Source: Bacteriovoracaceae bacterium (GTDB taxonomy: Bacteria > Bdellovibrionota > UBA1018). From it: DNA of 20,602 bases. A program made the translations under genes and the position numbers. Below the pieces are notes generated by a model. It saw nothing but the letters and a program-made list of their open reading frames with translations, did not search any database and had not been told where the DNA came from. This document shows positions 1-7,428 of this stretch, one piece after another. The stretch is taken from NCBI GenBank assembly GCA_023250755.1, contig JAHFAC010000005.1, positions 1 to 20,602 of the forward strand. Reading direction: 5' to 3'. The first letter of the stretch is position 1. Every line of letters begins with the position of its first letter.

Positions 1-2
1 TT

Positions 3-620
3 TCTCAGCATTCGATTTTTGCCCATTGCGTGCACTTAAGCGATGAGGACATGGAACTCATGGCTAAAACCGGTACTTCTGCAATTTACAATCCCGAGTC
101 CAATATGAAATTAAGCTCATGATCGGCCCCTGTACATCTGCTTCTTAAAAATGGGGTGCGGGTCGGGATTGGGACGGACGGTGCGGCCAGCAATAACGAT
201 TTGAGTATTTTTAGGGAGATGGATACGGGTGCTAAGCTTCAAAAACTGATGTTGCAGGATAATGCCGCGATTTCAGCCCATCAAATGTTGAAGATGGCGA
301 CGCAGGGGGGAGCAGCGGCTCTGGGATTAGGGGATGAGACCGGCAGTCTCGAAGAAGGAAAAGCTGCAGATTTTATTTGCGTCGATTTAACGGAGCCTCA
401 TATGCGTCCTATCCACAATCTTGAAAGCCTTCTTGTCTATTCGACAACGGGTTTGGAAGTGAAGACGGTCGTTTGTCACGGAAAAATTTTGATGGACGAC
501 GGAGAATTCAAAGTGCTGGATCCTGAAGAAGTCTATTCGCAGGTGGATCGATTCAAAAATAAAATTCAGGAGAATTTACCCAGGAGTCATGTCAGAAGTG
601 CTGCCAGGAGAGGTCAATGA
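3..620 (+). pseudogene. mtaD: MTA/SAH deaminase-like amidohydrolase, 3' part, interrupted by an in-frame TGA
   Basis: This is the C-terminal part of a metal-dependent amidohydrolase of the 5-methylthioadenosine/S-adenosylhomocysteine deaminase (MtaD) type; the N-terminal part lies off the left edge. Family members deaminate the adenine of MTA, SAH or 5'-deoxyadenosine. Reading from base 3 gives a metal-site-like HCVH, then NPESNMKL, then the very typical GTDGAASNND with its metal Asp, and a closing GSLEEGKAADF beta-strand region. Between SNMKLSS and SAPVHLL the frame reads TGA at 120-122, where the family normally has Gly; one G-to-T change of GGA explains it. Everything on both sides stays in frame, so decay is recent or the base is an error. 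A GTG at 156 could restart translation, but that product would lack the N-terminal metal ligands. The end overlaps the next gene by 4 bases (ATGA), which implies a coupled operon. Family assignment is firm; functional status is uncertain. Confidence 0.85.
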
Positions 621-1267
621 CGGACTTCAAGGTAGCTCATGAGATTCTTGAGATTTGCCAGCGCCTTCATTCTAGGAACATGCTTGCTGCGGCTGATGGA
701 AACATTAGCTACCGAGTTTCAGATCAGCAGATCCTGATCACACCGACCGGACTAAACAAGGCTTTTATGAAGCCTTCTGACGTTGCGGTCATTACGCTCG
801 ACAATCAGATTTTGAGTGGAAAACCCTCGAGCGAACGTCTCATGCATTTGGAGGTTTATCGCCAATGTCCTCAGGCCAAAAGCGTGGTCCATGCTCATCC
901 GCCAGCGGCAGTAGCGTGGAGCGTAGCTTACCCTGATTTGAAGGAGCTCCCGTCGGAGTGTCTTTCTGAGGTTATTTTAGCGGTCGGACGAATCCCGATT
1001 GTTCAGTATGCTCGGCCGTCCACACAGGAAATGGGGGATCATCTCAGGCCTTTTCTCCCAGATTGCCGAGTGATGGTTTTGGCTCGGCACGGTGCCCTGA
1101 GTTGGGGAGAGTCGCTTCATGAGGCTTACAATGGAATGGAGCGATTGGAGCATTCTGCACAGATTCTCATGTACGCATGTACTTTGGGAGGATTGACGTC
1201 GTTACCAGCGCAAGAGCTGGATGCTTTGCGAAGCATGAGGGCAAAGCTTGGAGCTAAAACGCTATGA
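617..1267 (+). CDS. Class II (FucA/AraD-type) sugar-phosphate aldolase, probable MTA/5'-deoxyadenosine salvage enzyme
   Basis: A 216-residue zinc aldolase of the FucA/adducin fold, close in length to E. coli L-fuculose-phosphate aldolase. By eye the residue numbering matches FucA: Glu73 in SSERLMH, His92 and His94 in HAHP, and a third zinc His at 158 in ARHGA. DGNIS (27-31) and ITPTG (41-45) form the phosphate-binding part. Known relatives cleave 5-methylthioribulose-1-phosphate or 5-deoxyribulose-1-phosphate to DHAP and an aldehyde (the DHAP shunt); MtnB dehydratases share the same fold. The MTA-deaminase-like gene upstream and the MtnA isomerase downstream favour the shunt aldolase or MtnB over fuculose metabolism, but I cannot separate those two from sequence. 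The start ATG overlaps the upstream stop by 4 bases and has an AGGAGAGG ribosome site just before it. The end overlaps the mtnA start by 4 bases. Confidence 0.85.
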   Translation: MTDFKVAHEILEICQRLHSRNMLAAADGNISYRVSDQQILITPTGLNKAFMKPSDVAVITLDNQILSGKPSSERLMHLEVYRQCPQAKSVVHAHPPAAVAWSVAYPDLKELPSECLSEVILAVGRIPIVQYARPSTQEMGDHLRPFLPDCRVMVLARHGALSWGESLHEAYNGMERLEHSAQILMYACTLGGLTSLPAQELDALRSMRAKLGAKTL

Positions 1268-2274
1268 AAAACATGAAATCTCTTGGACTTCTCTTTCAAG
1301 ACGGAAAGTTGCTAGTCTTGGATCAGCAAAAACTTCCTCATGAAGAAGTCTGGCTGACCTGTGAGTCACCTGAGCAGATGATCCAATTGATTCAGGCGCT
1401 CAAGATTCGAGGTGCTCCGCTGATTGGCGTCGGTGCTGCGCTGGCTTTAGCGGCTTACGCAGAAAAAGGAGCGAGTCGTGCTAAGATTTTAGACGCAGCT
1501 TTAGCTCTCAGGATTGCACGCCCGACTGCAGTGAATCTCATGGCTGCTGTGGACCGTGTTGTTTTGAATTGCGTCAAGGGTGACTTGACGGTTTCAGGGA
1601 TTTTGAGCCGTGCTGAGGCGATCTTTGATGAGGATGTGGTCCTTTGTGATACGATTGCCTGCCATGGCGAGTTACTCATTGAGGATGGCGACGGTGTATT
1701 AACTCATTGCAATGCCGGAGGGCTTGCCACGGCCGGGATTGGGACAGCTCTTGGAATTATTCGGCGCGCACATGAAAAGGGTCGAAAATTTCATGTTTTT
1801 GTCGATGAAACTCGGCCGCTTTTACAAGGCGCTCGCCTGACCGCTTGGGAGTTAAGTCAGTTCGGGATCCCTTACACTCTGATTTGCGACTCCATGTCAG
1901 CGATGTTGATGCGTCAGGGGCGGATTCAGAAGGTTTTTGTCGGTGCCGACCGGATCGCGCGCAATGGCGATTTTGCGAATAAGATCGGTACTTATACAGT
2001 TGCGCTGGCGGCGCGGTATCACCAAGTTTCCTTTTACGTGGCGGCTCCCTACACGACGGTGGACCTGGCCTGTCCTGATGGTTCAGCGATTCCGATCGAA
2101 GAGAGAACACCGGATGAAGTCAGGGCGGGCAATAGCCCTGCTGGATGTTCGGTTTATAATCCTGCGTTCGATGTGACTCCTGCAGAACTGGTGAGTGCCC
2201 ATGTTTTGGATCGAGGGGTGGTACGGTTGAGGGATGGGGCAAAGCTTGAGGATTTTAGCTCACGATGTACTTAA
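1264..2274 (+). CDS. mtnA: S-methyl-5-thioribose-1-phosphate isomerase family (MtnA)
   Basis: A 336-residue member of the eIF2B-like/MtnA isomerase family, which converts 5-methylthioribose-1-phosphate (or 5-deoxyribose-1-phosphate) to the ribulose-1-phosphate form. Diagnostic motifs are RGAPLIGV (49-56), RPTAVNL (86-92), THCNAGG (147-153) with the catalytic-type Cys149, FVDETRP (179-185), and VGADRI (226-231) with Asp229, followed by NGDFANKIGTY (234-244). Length and motif spacing are normal, so the gene looks intact. The chosen ATG lies in a 4-base ATGA overlap with the aldolase stop, implying translational coupling. It supplies the substrate for the aldolase next door. Its 3' end overlaps the 3' end of the oppositely oriented amidotransferase gene by 20 bases, with no terminator between them. 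Confidence 0.93.
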   Translation: MKNMKSLGLLFQDGKLLVLDQQKLPHEEVWLTCESPEQMIQLIQALKIRGAPLIGVGAALALAAYAEKGASRAKILDAALALRIARPTAVNLMAAVDRVVLNCVKGDLTVSGILSRAEAIFDEDVVLCDTIACHGELLIEDGDGVLTHCNAGGLATAGIGTALGIIRRAHEKGRKFHVFVDETRPLLQGARLTAWELSQFGIPYTLICDSMSAMLMRQGRIQKVFVGADRIARNGDFANKIGTYTVALAARYHQVSFYVAAPYTTVDLACPDGSAIPIEERTPDEVRAGNSPAGCSVYNPAFDVTPAELVSAHVLDRGVVRLRDGAKLEDFSSRCT

Positions 2275-3448
2275 GCTTCCACTTGCCATATTCTTTTTCC
2301 CAGACGTTGGATTTTTCTCGGTAAAAATCCATCACCTCCCAGAAAAAATCCTCTGTGATGCCGAGATAGCTCAAGAACCATTTGAAGTGCCGCTCCGGAA
2401 ATTCACCATCGAATCTTCTCACCAAGGCAACGCCTTCTTCTCGGGTGATATGGTTTCTGCGGATGTCTTGCTGCGCATCCCGTGATGCGCGACCCAAACC
2501 GAATTTCATGTGGGACAAGTAGAAGTGAAAGCCATCGGCCTTGTCGTCAAGGCTCGCGTACTTGGTATAGGTCCCCTCGGAGCGCCCCTCGTCGTTGGTC
2601 TCGAATCCCGTATGCTTGATGGCATAATAGAAATTTTCTTGGGGGGTCCACTTGCTGTAATAAGAGAACCAATGCATTTCGAGTCCATTTTTGGCGATCA
2701 CATCAGGAGGTGGAGCCTTATACCATTGGAGTGAGCGCGGCAGGATTTCATCAGATTTGAGCAGGTTTCTTTCAACGCCCACTTGAACCAGGTGATCCAC
2801 TGACGCGCCCTTGTAATAAGCTTTCTCCCACTCCTCAGGCCCTTCTTTCGGGAGATTTTTGTATTTGGTCATTCCACCGTATTCGAGCTCGCCGTTCTCG
2901 CCGTAAAAAATCAATTTAACATTAAATTTTTCGGCAATATGAAATGCGAAGGCTTTTTGTCCATAAGCGAATGGCTCCCAAGCGTCACCTTTAAGCTCAA
3001 AGGCCAATCGTGAGAGTTTTCGGTGGACAACGCCATCTGGTTGACCGATCAAATTTGTAAAACCGCTAGAAACAAAAGCCTGGAGGTTGCGCCAACCGAT
3101 TTCGGTCCAGTCAAAGGGCGCCCAAGTGACGCAGAGCGGGTTCATTCCGTAACGATGCTTGAGCTGATGAGCGACGACGGCACTATCCTTGCCGCCGCTG
3201 CCAGGAACAACGACGTCAAAGGAGCCATCCGTACGACGAAATCGATCGCAGAGCTCTTTCAATTCTTTTTCACGCGTAACCCAGTCCACAAGGTGGTCTT
3301 TCTCGTGCGCCCATTGACAGGCTGAGCAGACCCCTTGCTCATTGAGCAGGGTTCGAGGACGTTGATTCGAGACGACGCAGTTTTTGCAGAAAGCAATCTC
3401 CTTCGGAAGATCGTCGAACTGCTTATCGAGTGTGAGATTCAATGCCAT
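2255..3448 (-). CDS. N-acetyl sugar amidotransferase (WbpG/PseA type), last gene of the legionaminate operon
   Basis: A 397-residue ATP-PPi-loop enzyme that converts an N-acetyl group of a sugar into an acetamidino group using ammonia. The PP-loop SGGKDS is at residues 84-89. Two Cys pairs, C21/C24 and C41/C44, form a probable zinc knuckle ahead of it, as in WbpG of Pseudomonas aeruginosa and PseA of Campylobacter. In Pseudomonas the partners are HisH2 and HisF2; here the upstream neighbour is a single HisF-HisH fusion, 7 bases away, which would deliver the ammonia. The operon makes legionaminic acid, so the likely product is a 5- or 7-acetamidino legionaminate or a precursor of it; which position is modified is inference. 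I chose ATG 3448, with AGAGG just upstream, over a GTG at 3466 that overlaps the fusion gene. The gene ends tail-to-tail over mtnA. Confidence 0.88.
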   Translation of the reverse strand: MALNLTLDKQFDDLPKEIAFCKNCVVSNQRPRTLLNEQGVCSACQWAHEKDHLVDWVTREKELKELCDRFRRTDGSFDVVVPGSGGKDSAVVAHQLKHRYGMNPLCVTWAPFDWTEIGWRNLQAFVSSGFTNLIGQPDGVVHRKLSRLAFELKGDAWEPFAYGQKAFAFHIAEKFNVKLIFYGENGELEYGGMTKYKNLPKEGPEEWEKAYYKGASVDHLVQVGVERNLLKSDEILPRSLQWYKAPPPDVIAKNGLEMHWFSYYSKWTPQENFYYAIKHTGFETNDEGRSEGTYTKYASLDDKADGFHFYLSHMKFGLGRASRDAQQDIRRNHITREEGVALVRRFDGEFPERHFKWFLSYLGITEDFFWEVMDFYREKSNVWEKEYGKWKLKYIVS

Positions 3449-3455
3449 AAAACCT

Positions 3456-4955
3456 CTACAAATCACCTTTCAAGAAATTATCCAAAAGTTTGAGTCCGAA
3501 GGTCCCGCTTCGCTCGGGATGGAATTGCACTCCGATCACGTTTTTTTTGCGAATCACAGAATGAAATGAGTTGAGGCCGTATTCAGTTTTCGCAAGGCAA
3601 TCATCAGGGCTGTTTACTTGGACTTTATAAGAATGAACAAAGTACATTGGAGCTCCTGCTGGAATGTCACGCAGCAGGGTCGATCGCCAGCTCTTGATGC
3701 TTTCGACTGGATCAATTCCGTTCCACGTCATATGCGGAACTTTAACTTTTGATTCACCGCTCCCGGGTTGAATCGGCGTTACTTGTCCGTCGATCAGACC
3801 CAAGCCTTCCCATTCGCCATTCTCATAGGAAACAGAGGTCAAAAGCTGCATGCCAAGACAAATCCCCAACAAAGGGCGGCCGCGTGCCGAGTAATCTTTT
3901 AATGCTTGAATGAGGCCCCGTTCACGAAGATTTTTTATCCCGTGCTCAAATGCGCCTACACCCGGCAAAATCAGCTGATTTGCGGCAAGAACGTCATTTG
4001 CAGAATGTACGGTTTTGACTTTGGTGTCGAGAGACTCGAGTGCCATGCGAAGATTAAAAAGATTGCCTAGTCCATAATCCAGGAGAGTGACGGCAGTTTT
4101 TGCTTCTTGGATCGAAAATGGACCGACCGGAATCGCCCGTTGGCCACAGTAGACGAAGCTAAGAAAATCCCAATTGCCGAGAACTAGGTGCCGACCCATG
4201 CGCAGCGCTTTGCTCGCACTAAACTGGTCATACGACGGGTAGGCATCCATATATTTATAGTGAAATGCAGACGCCACAGAAACCGCGTCGGCTTTGCCTT
4301 CTCTTATCGCCTGGATGAGATGCGCTGGCTGCCCAGCGCCTCCACAGGCAATGACCGGGATAGGGACTGATTCAGAAATTTTTTGGATGAGCTCAAGATC
4401 GAACCCGCGACCTGTTCCCTCTTGATTGATGGAGGTCAGGATAATTTCGCCCGCGCCTAAGTCCACCACTTGCTTGGCCCAATCCATCGCATTGAGGTGG
4501 GTAGGCTGTCTACCGTAGTCAACCCAAACCCGATACTCGCCATTGGATTTACGATAAGTCTCAATTGAGCTGACGATGCATTGCGATCCGAACACACGGG
4601 CGGCTTCTTGGATCAGTTTCGGGTTCTCAACAGCTGCCGTATTGATGGCCACTTTGTCAGCTCCTGCACGTAAAACTGCTCGAATGTCCTCTACCGAACA
4701 AAGGCCTCCCGCAACGGTAATTGGAATAAAAACTTTAGACGCTGTCTTTGAGATGATTTCTAGCAGGCTATTTCTTCGGTAAAGGCTGGCCACCGTATCT
4801 TGAAAAAACAGCTCGTCAGCACCTTCATGGTAATAGAGGTTGGCGAAATACTCTGGGGTGCCTACCACGCGATAGCCGTCAAACTGAATCCCTTTGATGA
4901 GATTAGGTCCCTTGACATCTAATCGGGGAATGATTCGAACTATACCCTTCTTCAT
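3456..4955 (-). CDS. HisF-HisH fusion, putative ammonia-supplying partner for sugar amidination
   Basis: A single 499-residue frame with two enzymes of the imidazole-glycerol-phosphate synthase pair. Residues 1 to about 258 are a HisF-type (beta-alpha)8 barrel (RIIPRLDVK at 8-16, INTAAVENP at 104-112, CGGAG at 204-208). Residues from about 288 to 499 are a HisH glutamine amidotransferase with an intact triad: Cys366 in GICLGMQ, His479 and Glu481 in QFHPE. A linker of about 30 residues joins them. Eukaryotic HIS7 has HisH first; here the order is reversed. In the barrel, the second catalytic Asp of HisF (Asp130 in Thermotoga) aligns by eye with Glu132, and the residue before LDVK is Arg rather than Cys. 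No other his genes are present, and the gene lies between ptmA and a WbpG/PseA amidotransferase. I infer that glutamine-derived ammonia passes from the HisH half to that enzyme. ATG 4955 has an AGAG ribosome site. Confidence 0.9.
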   Translation of the reverse strand: MKKGIVRIIPRLDVKGPNLIKGIQFDGYRVVGTPEYFANLYYHEGADELFFQDTVASLYRRNSLLEIISKTASKVFIPITVAGGLCSVEDIRAVLRAGADKVAINTAAVENPKLIQEAARVFGSQCIVSSIETYRKSNGEYRVWVDYGRQPTHLNAMDWAKQVVDLGAGEIILTSINQEGTGRGFDLELIQKISESVPIPVIACGGAGQPAHLIQAIREGKADAVSVASAFHYKYMDAYPSYDQFSASKALRMGRHLVLGNWDFLSFVYCGQRAIPVGPFSIQEAKTAVTLLDYGLGNLFNLRMALESLDTKVKTVHSANDVLAANQLILPGVGAFEHGIKNLRERGLIQALKDYSARGRPLLGICLGMQLLTSVSYENGEWEGLGLIDGQVTPIQPGSGESKVKVPHMTWNGIDPVESIKSWRSTLLRDIPAGAPMYFVHSYKVQVNSPDDCLAKTEYGLNSFHSVIRKKNVIGVQFHPERSGTFGLKLLDNFLKGDL

Positions 4956-4992
4956 TTGATCTCTTCATAGCGGAACGTGAATCGAGAAACAA

Positions 4993-5817
4993 CTACCATG
5001 CACTCAATCCCCCATCGACTACCAGGGCCTGACCGGTGATATAGCTGGATGCGTCGGAAGCCAAGAAGATCAGAGCACCGACCATCTCTTCGGGGTCAGC
5101 CATTCGAGCCATCGGAATTCTAGCAGAATATTTTTCAGTAAAAACTGAGTTTTGTCCGCTCTGCACGCCACCGGGGATTAACGTATTGACTCGGATGCCT
5201 CGAGCGCCCCAGAGGGTTGCTAAGTAGCGAGTCATCCCGACCACAGCGGCTTTAGATGCGCAATAAACAGCAGGAGTGTTAATCTGCGTGCCAAGATAGT
5301 GGGATCCTTCATAGATGCGCGTATCGGGAGCCAGGATCCCATAAATCGAGCTTGTTTGAATGACACTTCCCTTGATTTCATTTTTCAGCATATGAGCGCC
5401 GACGGCTCGTGCGACTAAAAACATCCCATCCACATTAACGGACATCACTTCTCGCCAATCGTCCATGCTGAAGCGTTCCGTCTCAGCAAAGAATCTTTTT
5501 ACATCCTTAGTTTTACTGGCGGCATTGTTGTGGAGAACGTGGATTTTTCCAAATTTTGCGACTGCTTTTGCGAGCATTGCAGTGACCGAGGATTCATTAG
5601 AAACATCACATTGGATTCCTAATGCTTGGACGTCGTATTGCCGAGAGATCTCAGATGCGAACTGATCCACCTGAGCTTGATCTAAGTCGACGATGATGAG
5701 ATTTGCGCCAAATTCCGCAAGACCTTGGCAGAAGTGTCTGCCTAAAATCCCCACTCCTCCGGTAACGATTGCGGTTTTTCCATCGAGCCTGAAGCGATTC
5801 ATGTATTTACCAGACAT
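4993..5817 (-). CDS. ptmA: Short-chain dehydrogenase/reductase, PtmA-like
   Basis: A 274-residue classical SDR. The nucleotide-binding TGGVGILG is at 19-26, NNAA at 97-100, a catalytic Ser around 156-157 (QTSSIYG) and the YCASK pair Tyr185/Lys189. The C-terminal ITGQALVVDGG is typical of the family. In Campylobacter legionaminate loci, PtmA is an SDR of this kind acting with PtmF; both are thought to feed the amino-sugar precursor, but their exact reaction is not firmly established. The symbol rests on operon context as much as on sequence. I chose ATG 5817 because it has an AAGAGA-like ribosome site and overlaps legF by 11 bases; a longer frame runs to 5910 and a shorter ATG sits at 5802. 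The next gene starts 37 bases downstream. Confidence 0.82.
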   Translation of the reverse strand: MSGKYMNRFRLDGKTAIVTGGVGILGRHFCQGLAEFGANLIIVDLDQAQVDQFASEISRQYDVQALGIQCDVSNESSVTAMLAKAVAKFGKIHVLHNNAASKTKDVKRFFAETERFSMDDWREVMSVNVDGMFLVARAVGAHMLKNEIKGSVIQTSSIYGILAPDTRIYEGSHYLGTQINTPAVYCASKAAVVGMTRYLATLWGARGIRVNTLIPGGVQSGQNSVFTEKYSARIPMARMADPEEMVGALIFLASDASSYITGQALVVDGGLSAW

Positions 5818-6520
5818 CTTGAAATCTCTTTCTGTGGATGGCGATGAATTTGACCCACTCGAAATCCAATTCTGAATCAATATCAATTGAGCGTTCTTCA
5901 GGCATTTCAAAAAGTCGGGTGCCTGTCTGAAAGACTCCTTCGCAGTCCATAAGGGTTTGCCGTTTCCAGGCGTAAATGGATGCGTTCATATCAAAGCAGC
6001 GAGGCGCATCTTGGCGCCGAAGAATGGGATTTGAGAGAGTTTTTGCGAGTTTGACCGACCCATCCGATAGCTCTTCAGCAAGATTGAAATAAGGGGAGCG
6101 ACGCGCAGGTGCTCCTGTGATGACGTTGGGAGCGTCGCTTGATTCGAGGAGTTGGACGGCACCTTGGATATCCGAGACGAGTCGGAGCGGAGAAGTCGCG
6201 TCCAGATCCACAATAATATCAAAGCGCCGGTCGAGAGTGGTCTCAGCGCTCAGCACACAGTGACGGATGGCGGGTAATTTTCCGGCAGTATCGGTGGCCA
6301 TCTCAGCCGGACGGACGATGGCAAGCTCGACTCCGTATTCTCGAGCGACTGATAGAATTTGCTCGGAGTCGCTACTTACTGCGATCGAATCAAAAAGACC
6401 TGATTTCTGGGCCTGTAAAATGGAATAAGCCAGGAGGGGTTTACCGGCAAGCTCTCTCAGGTTCTTGCCCTTGACTCCCTTGGATCCACCGCGTGCGCAA
6501 AGGGTGCAAAGTCTTTTCAT
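5807..6520 (-). CDS. legF: CMP-legionaminic acid synthetase (CMP-NeuA family)
   Basis: A 237-residue cytidylyltransferase of the NeuA/LegF/PtmB family, which activates a nonulosonic acid with CTP to give the CMP-sugar used by transferases. It has the N-terminal CTP-binding ARGGSKGVKGKNL (9-21), VSSDSE (48-53) and the DLDATSPLR stretch (105-113), which corresponds to the family's DxQxTSPLR signature and contacts the sugar. The C-terminal DIDSELDFEW is the metal-binding end motif. Length is normal for single-domain members. The start is the ATG in a 4-base overlap with the ptmF stop; the reading frame extends further upstream, but only into ptmF. Neighbours ptmE, ptmF and ptmA, plus a legB-type dehydratase, point to legionaminate rather than sialate or pseudaminate as the substrate. 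That choice is inference. Confidence 0.9.
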   Translation of the reverse strand: MKRLCTLCARGGSKGVKGKNLRELAGKPLLAYSILQAQKSGLFDSIAVSSDSEQILSVAREYGVELAIVRPAEMATDTAGKLPAIRHCVLSAETTLDRRFDIIVDLDATSPLRLVSDIQGAVQLLESSDAPNVITGAPARRSPYFNLAEELSDGSVKLAKTLSNPILRRQDAPRCFDMNASIYAWKRQTLMDCEGVFQTGTRLFEMPEERSIDIDSELDFEWVKFIAIHRKRFQDVW

Positions 6521-7428
6521 GAATGAACCCAAATCCCCTCTCGATTTGATTTTTCTATGGCTTCGGCGAACAGAAGTGTTTTTAGTCCTTCTGAGAGCGA
6601 ACAAACGTCTTTTCCTGAATGATTTAGGATGGATTGATGCAGGGTTAAATAGGTGGAGTCGCGGTCATTTTCGAATTTTTCGGTTTGACCCTCTAAATTC
6701 AAAAATCCATTTACCAAATCTGCGTGGTAAGTGTGTTCAGCAGTATTTATGGTGAGGGTTCTTTGACTGATGCGGTCCAGGTAGTTGAGCTCGAGAGTGA
6801 TGACTGGACAGCGCGCAGTGCGCATCAGGATGGAGCAAGTGTCTTCAGCATCGATGTCTAGATCACTAAATTTTCCTGCAATCGCAGTCACCGAGTTCCA
6901 ATGTCCAAAAATCCAAGTCAAATAATCAAGCTCATGACTGAGATCCCTCAAAACTCCGCCGCCTTCTTTTTTTTGAGCGGAATAACTTTCTCGATAGTCT
7001 TGGTGAGGCCGCCAGGAGGGCAGGTATTGGCCAACATAAGCGTTGATTGAGCAGATCTTCTGGTCAGCCAGGATGTTTTTCAGGCGAGTAAGAATTGGAT
7101 GGAATCGCAGATTATATCCCACAAAAACCTGCATTTTACCCAGAGGGCCGATTTCTCTGAAATTCTCAAAGACTGGTTTTTCGATTAAAATCTTGCCCGA
7201 ATAGCCGGTGGCGTGAAGTTCTTGCAAGCTCGTAAAATGTTTTGCGGTTGAATTGGCGATGACCACGTAATCGGGCTTCATTTGTTTAACGGCTGTTTGA
7301 AGGTCGCTAAAGCGATTTTGACCTGGCTCCAGGTGTTGGCTGACGACCCCGACGTCGAGGCCCAGTCGAGTTAAAATCCCAGCGTGCCGTTGACCGATGG
7401 AGCCTTGACCGATGACCAGAGCGTTCAT
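6517..7428 (-). CDS. ptmF: Gfo/Idh/MocA-family oxidoreductase, PtmF-like
   Basis: A 303-residue NAD(P)-dependent oxidoreductase. The Rossmann signature GQGSIGQRHAG is at 7-17, and the family's EKP motif at 83-85 carries the conserved Lys next to the active site. The C-terminal half holds the substrate domain, with GGGVLRDLSHELDYL (roughly 156-170) matching the helix that carries catalytic residues in this family. It is slightly shorter than many Gfo/Idh/MocA enzymes. In Campylobacter the ptmF product is grouped with PtmA and PtmE in the early, GDP-linked part of legionaminate synthesis. The reaction here is not shown by the sequence, and the symbol is based on context. It overlaps ptmE and legF by 4 bases each. 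Confidence 0.82.
   Translation of the reverse strand: MNALVIGQGSIGQRHAGILTRLGLDVGVVSQHLEPGQNRFSDLQTAVKQMKPDYVVIANSTAKHFTSLQELHATGYSGKILIEKPVFENFREIGPLGKMQVFVGYNLRFHPILTRLKNILADQKICSINAYVGQYLPSWRPHQDYRESYSAQKKEGGGVLRDLSHELDYLTWIFGHWNSVTAIAGKFSDLDIDAEDTCSILMRTARCPVITLELNYLDRISQRTLTINTAEHTYHADLVNGFLNLEGQTEKFENDRDSTYLTLHQSILNHSGKDVCSLSEGLKTLLFAEAIEKSNREGIWVHS

Noticed and set aside
120..122. TGA read as glycine (alternative genetic code as in Gracilibacteria/SR1) or as selenocysteine
   Set aside because: Many intact genes here (aldolase, legB, legC, legG, ptmE, the ATPase and others) end at TGA at their expected length, and the site is a family Gly with no sign of a selenocysteine context.
1757..2110. 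Antisense open frames inside mtnA, legB, legC and other genes
   Set aside because: They lie fully within strongly recognisable genes, lack ribosome sites and family motifs, and are best explained as shadows of the coding strand.
2241..2278. Two AAGCTT hexamers flanking the convergent gene ends
   Set aside because: Short self-palindromic restriction-type hexamers within coding sequence, expected by chance, with no further matching flanks.
3456..4955. A true histidine biosynthesis gene
   Set aside because: No other his gene is nearby, the barrel has changed catalytic positions, and it is sandwiched between ptmA and a sugar amidotransferase.
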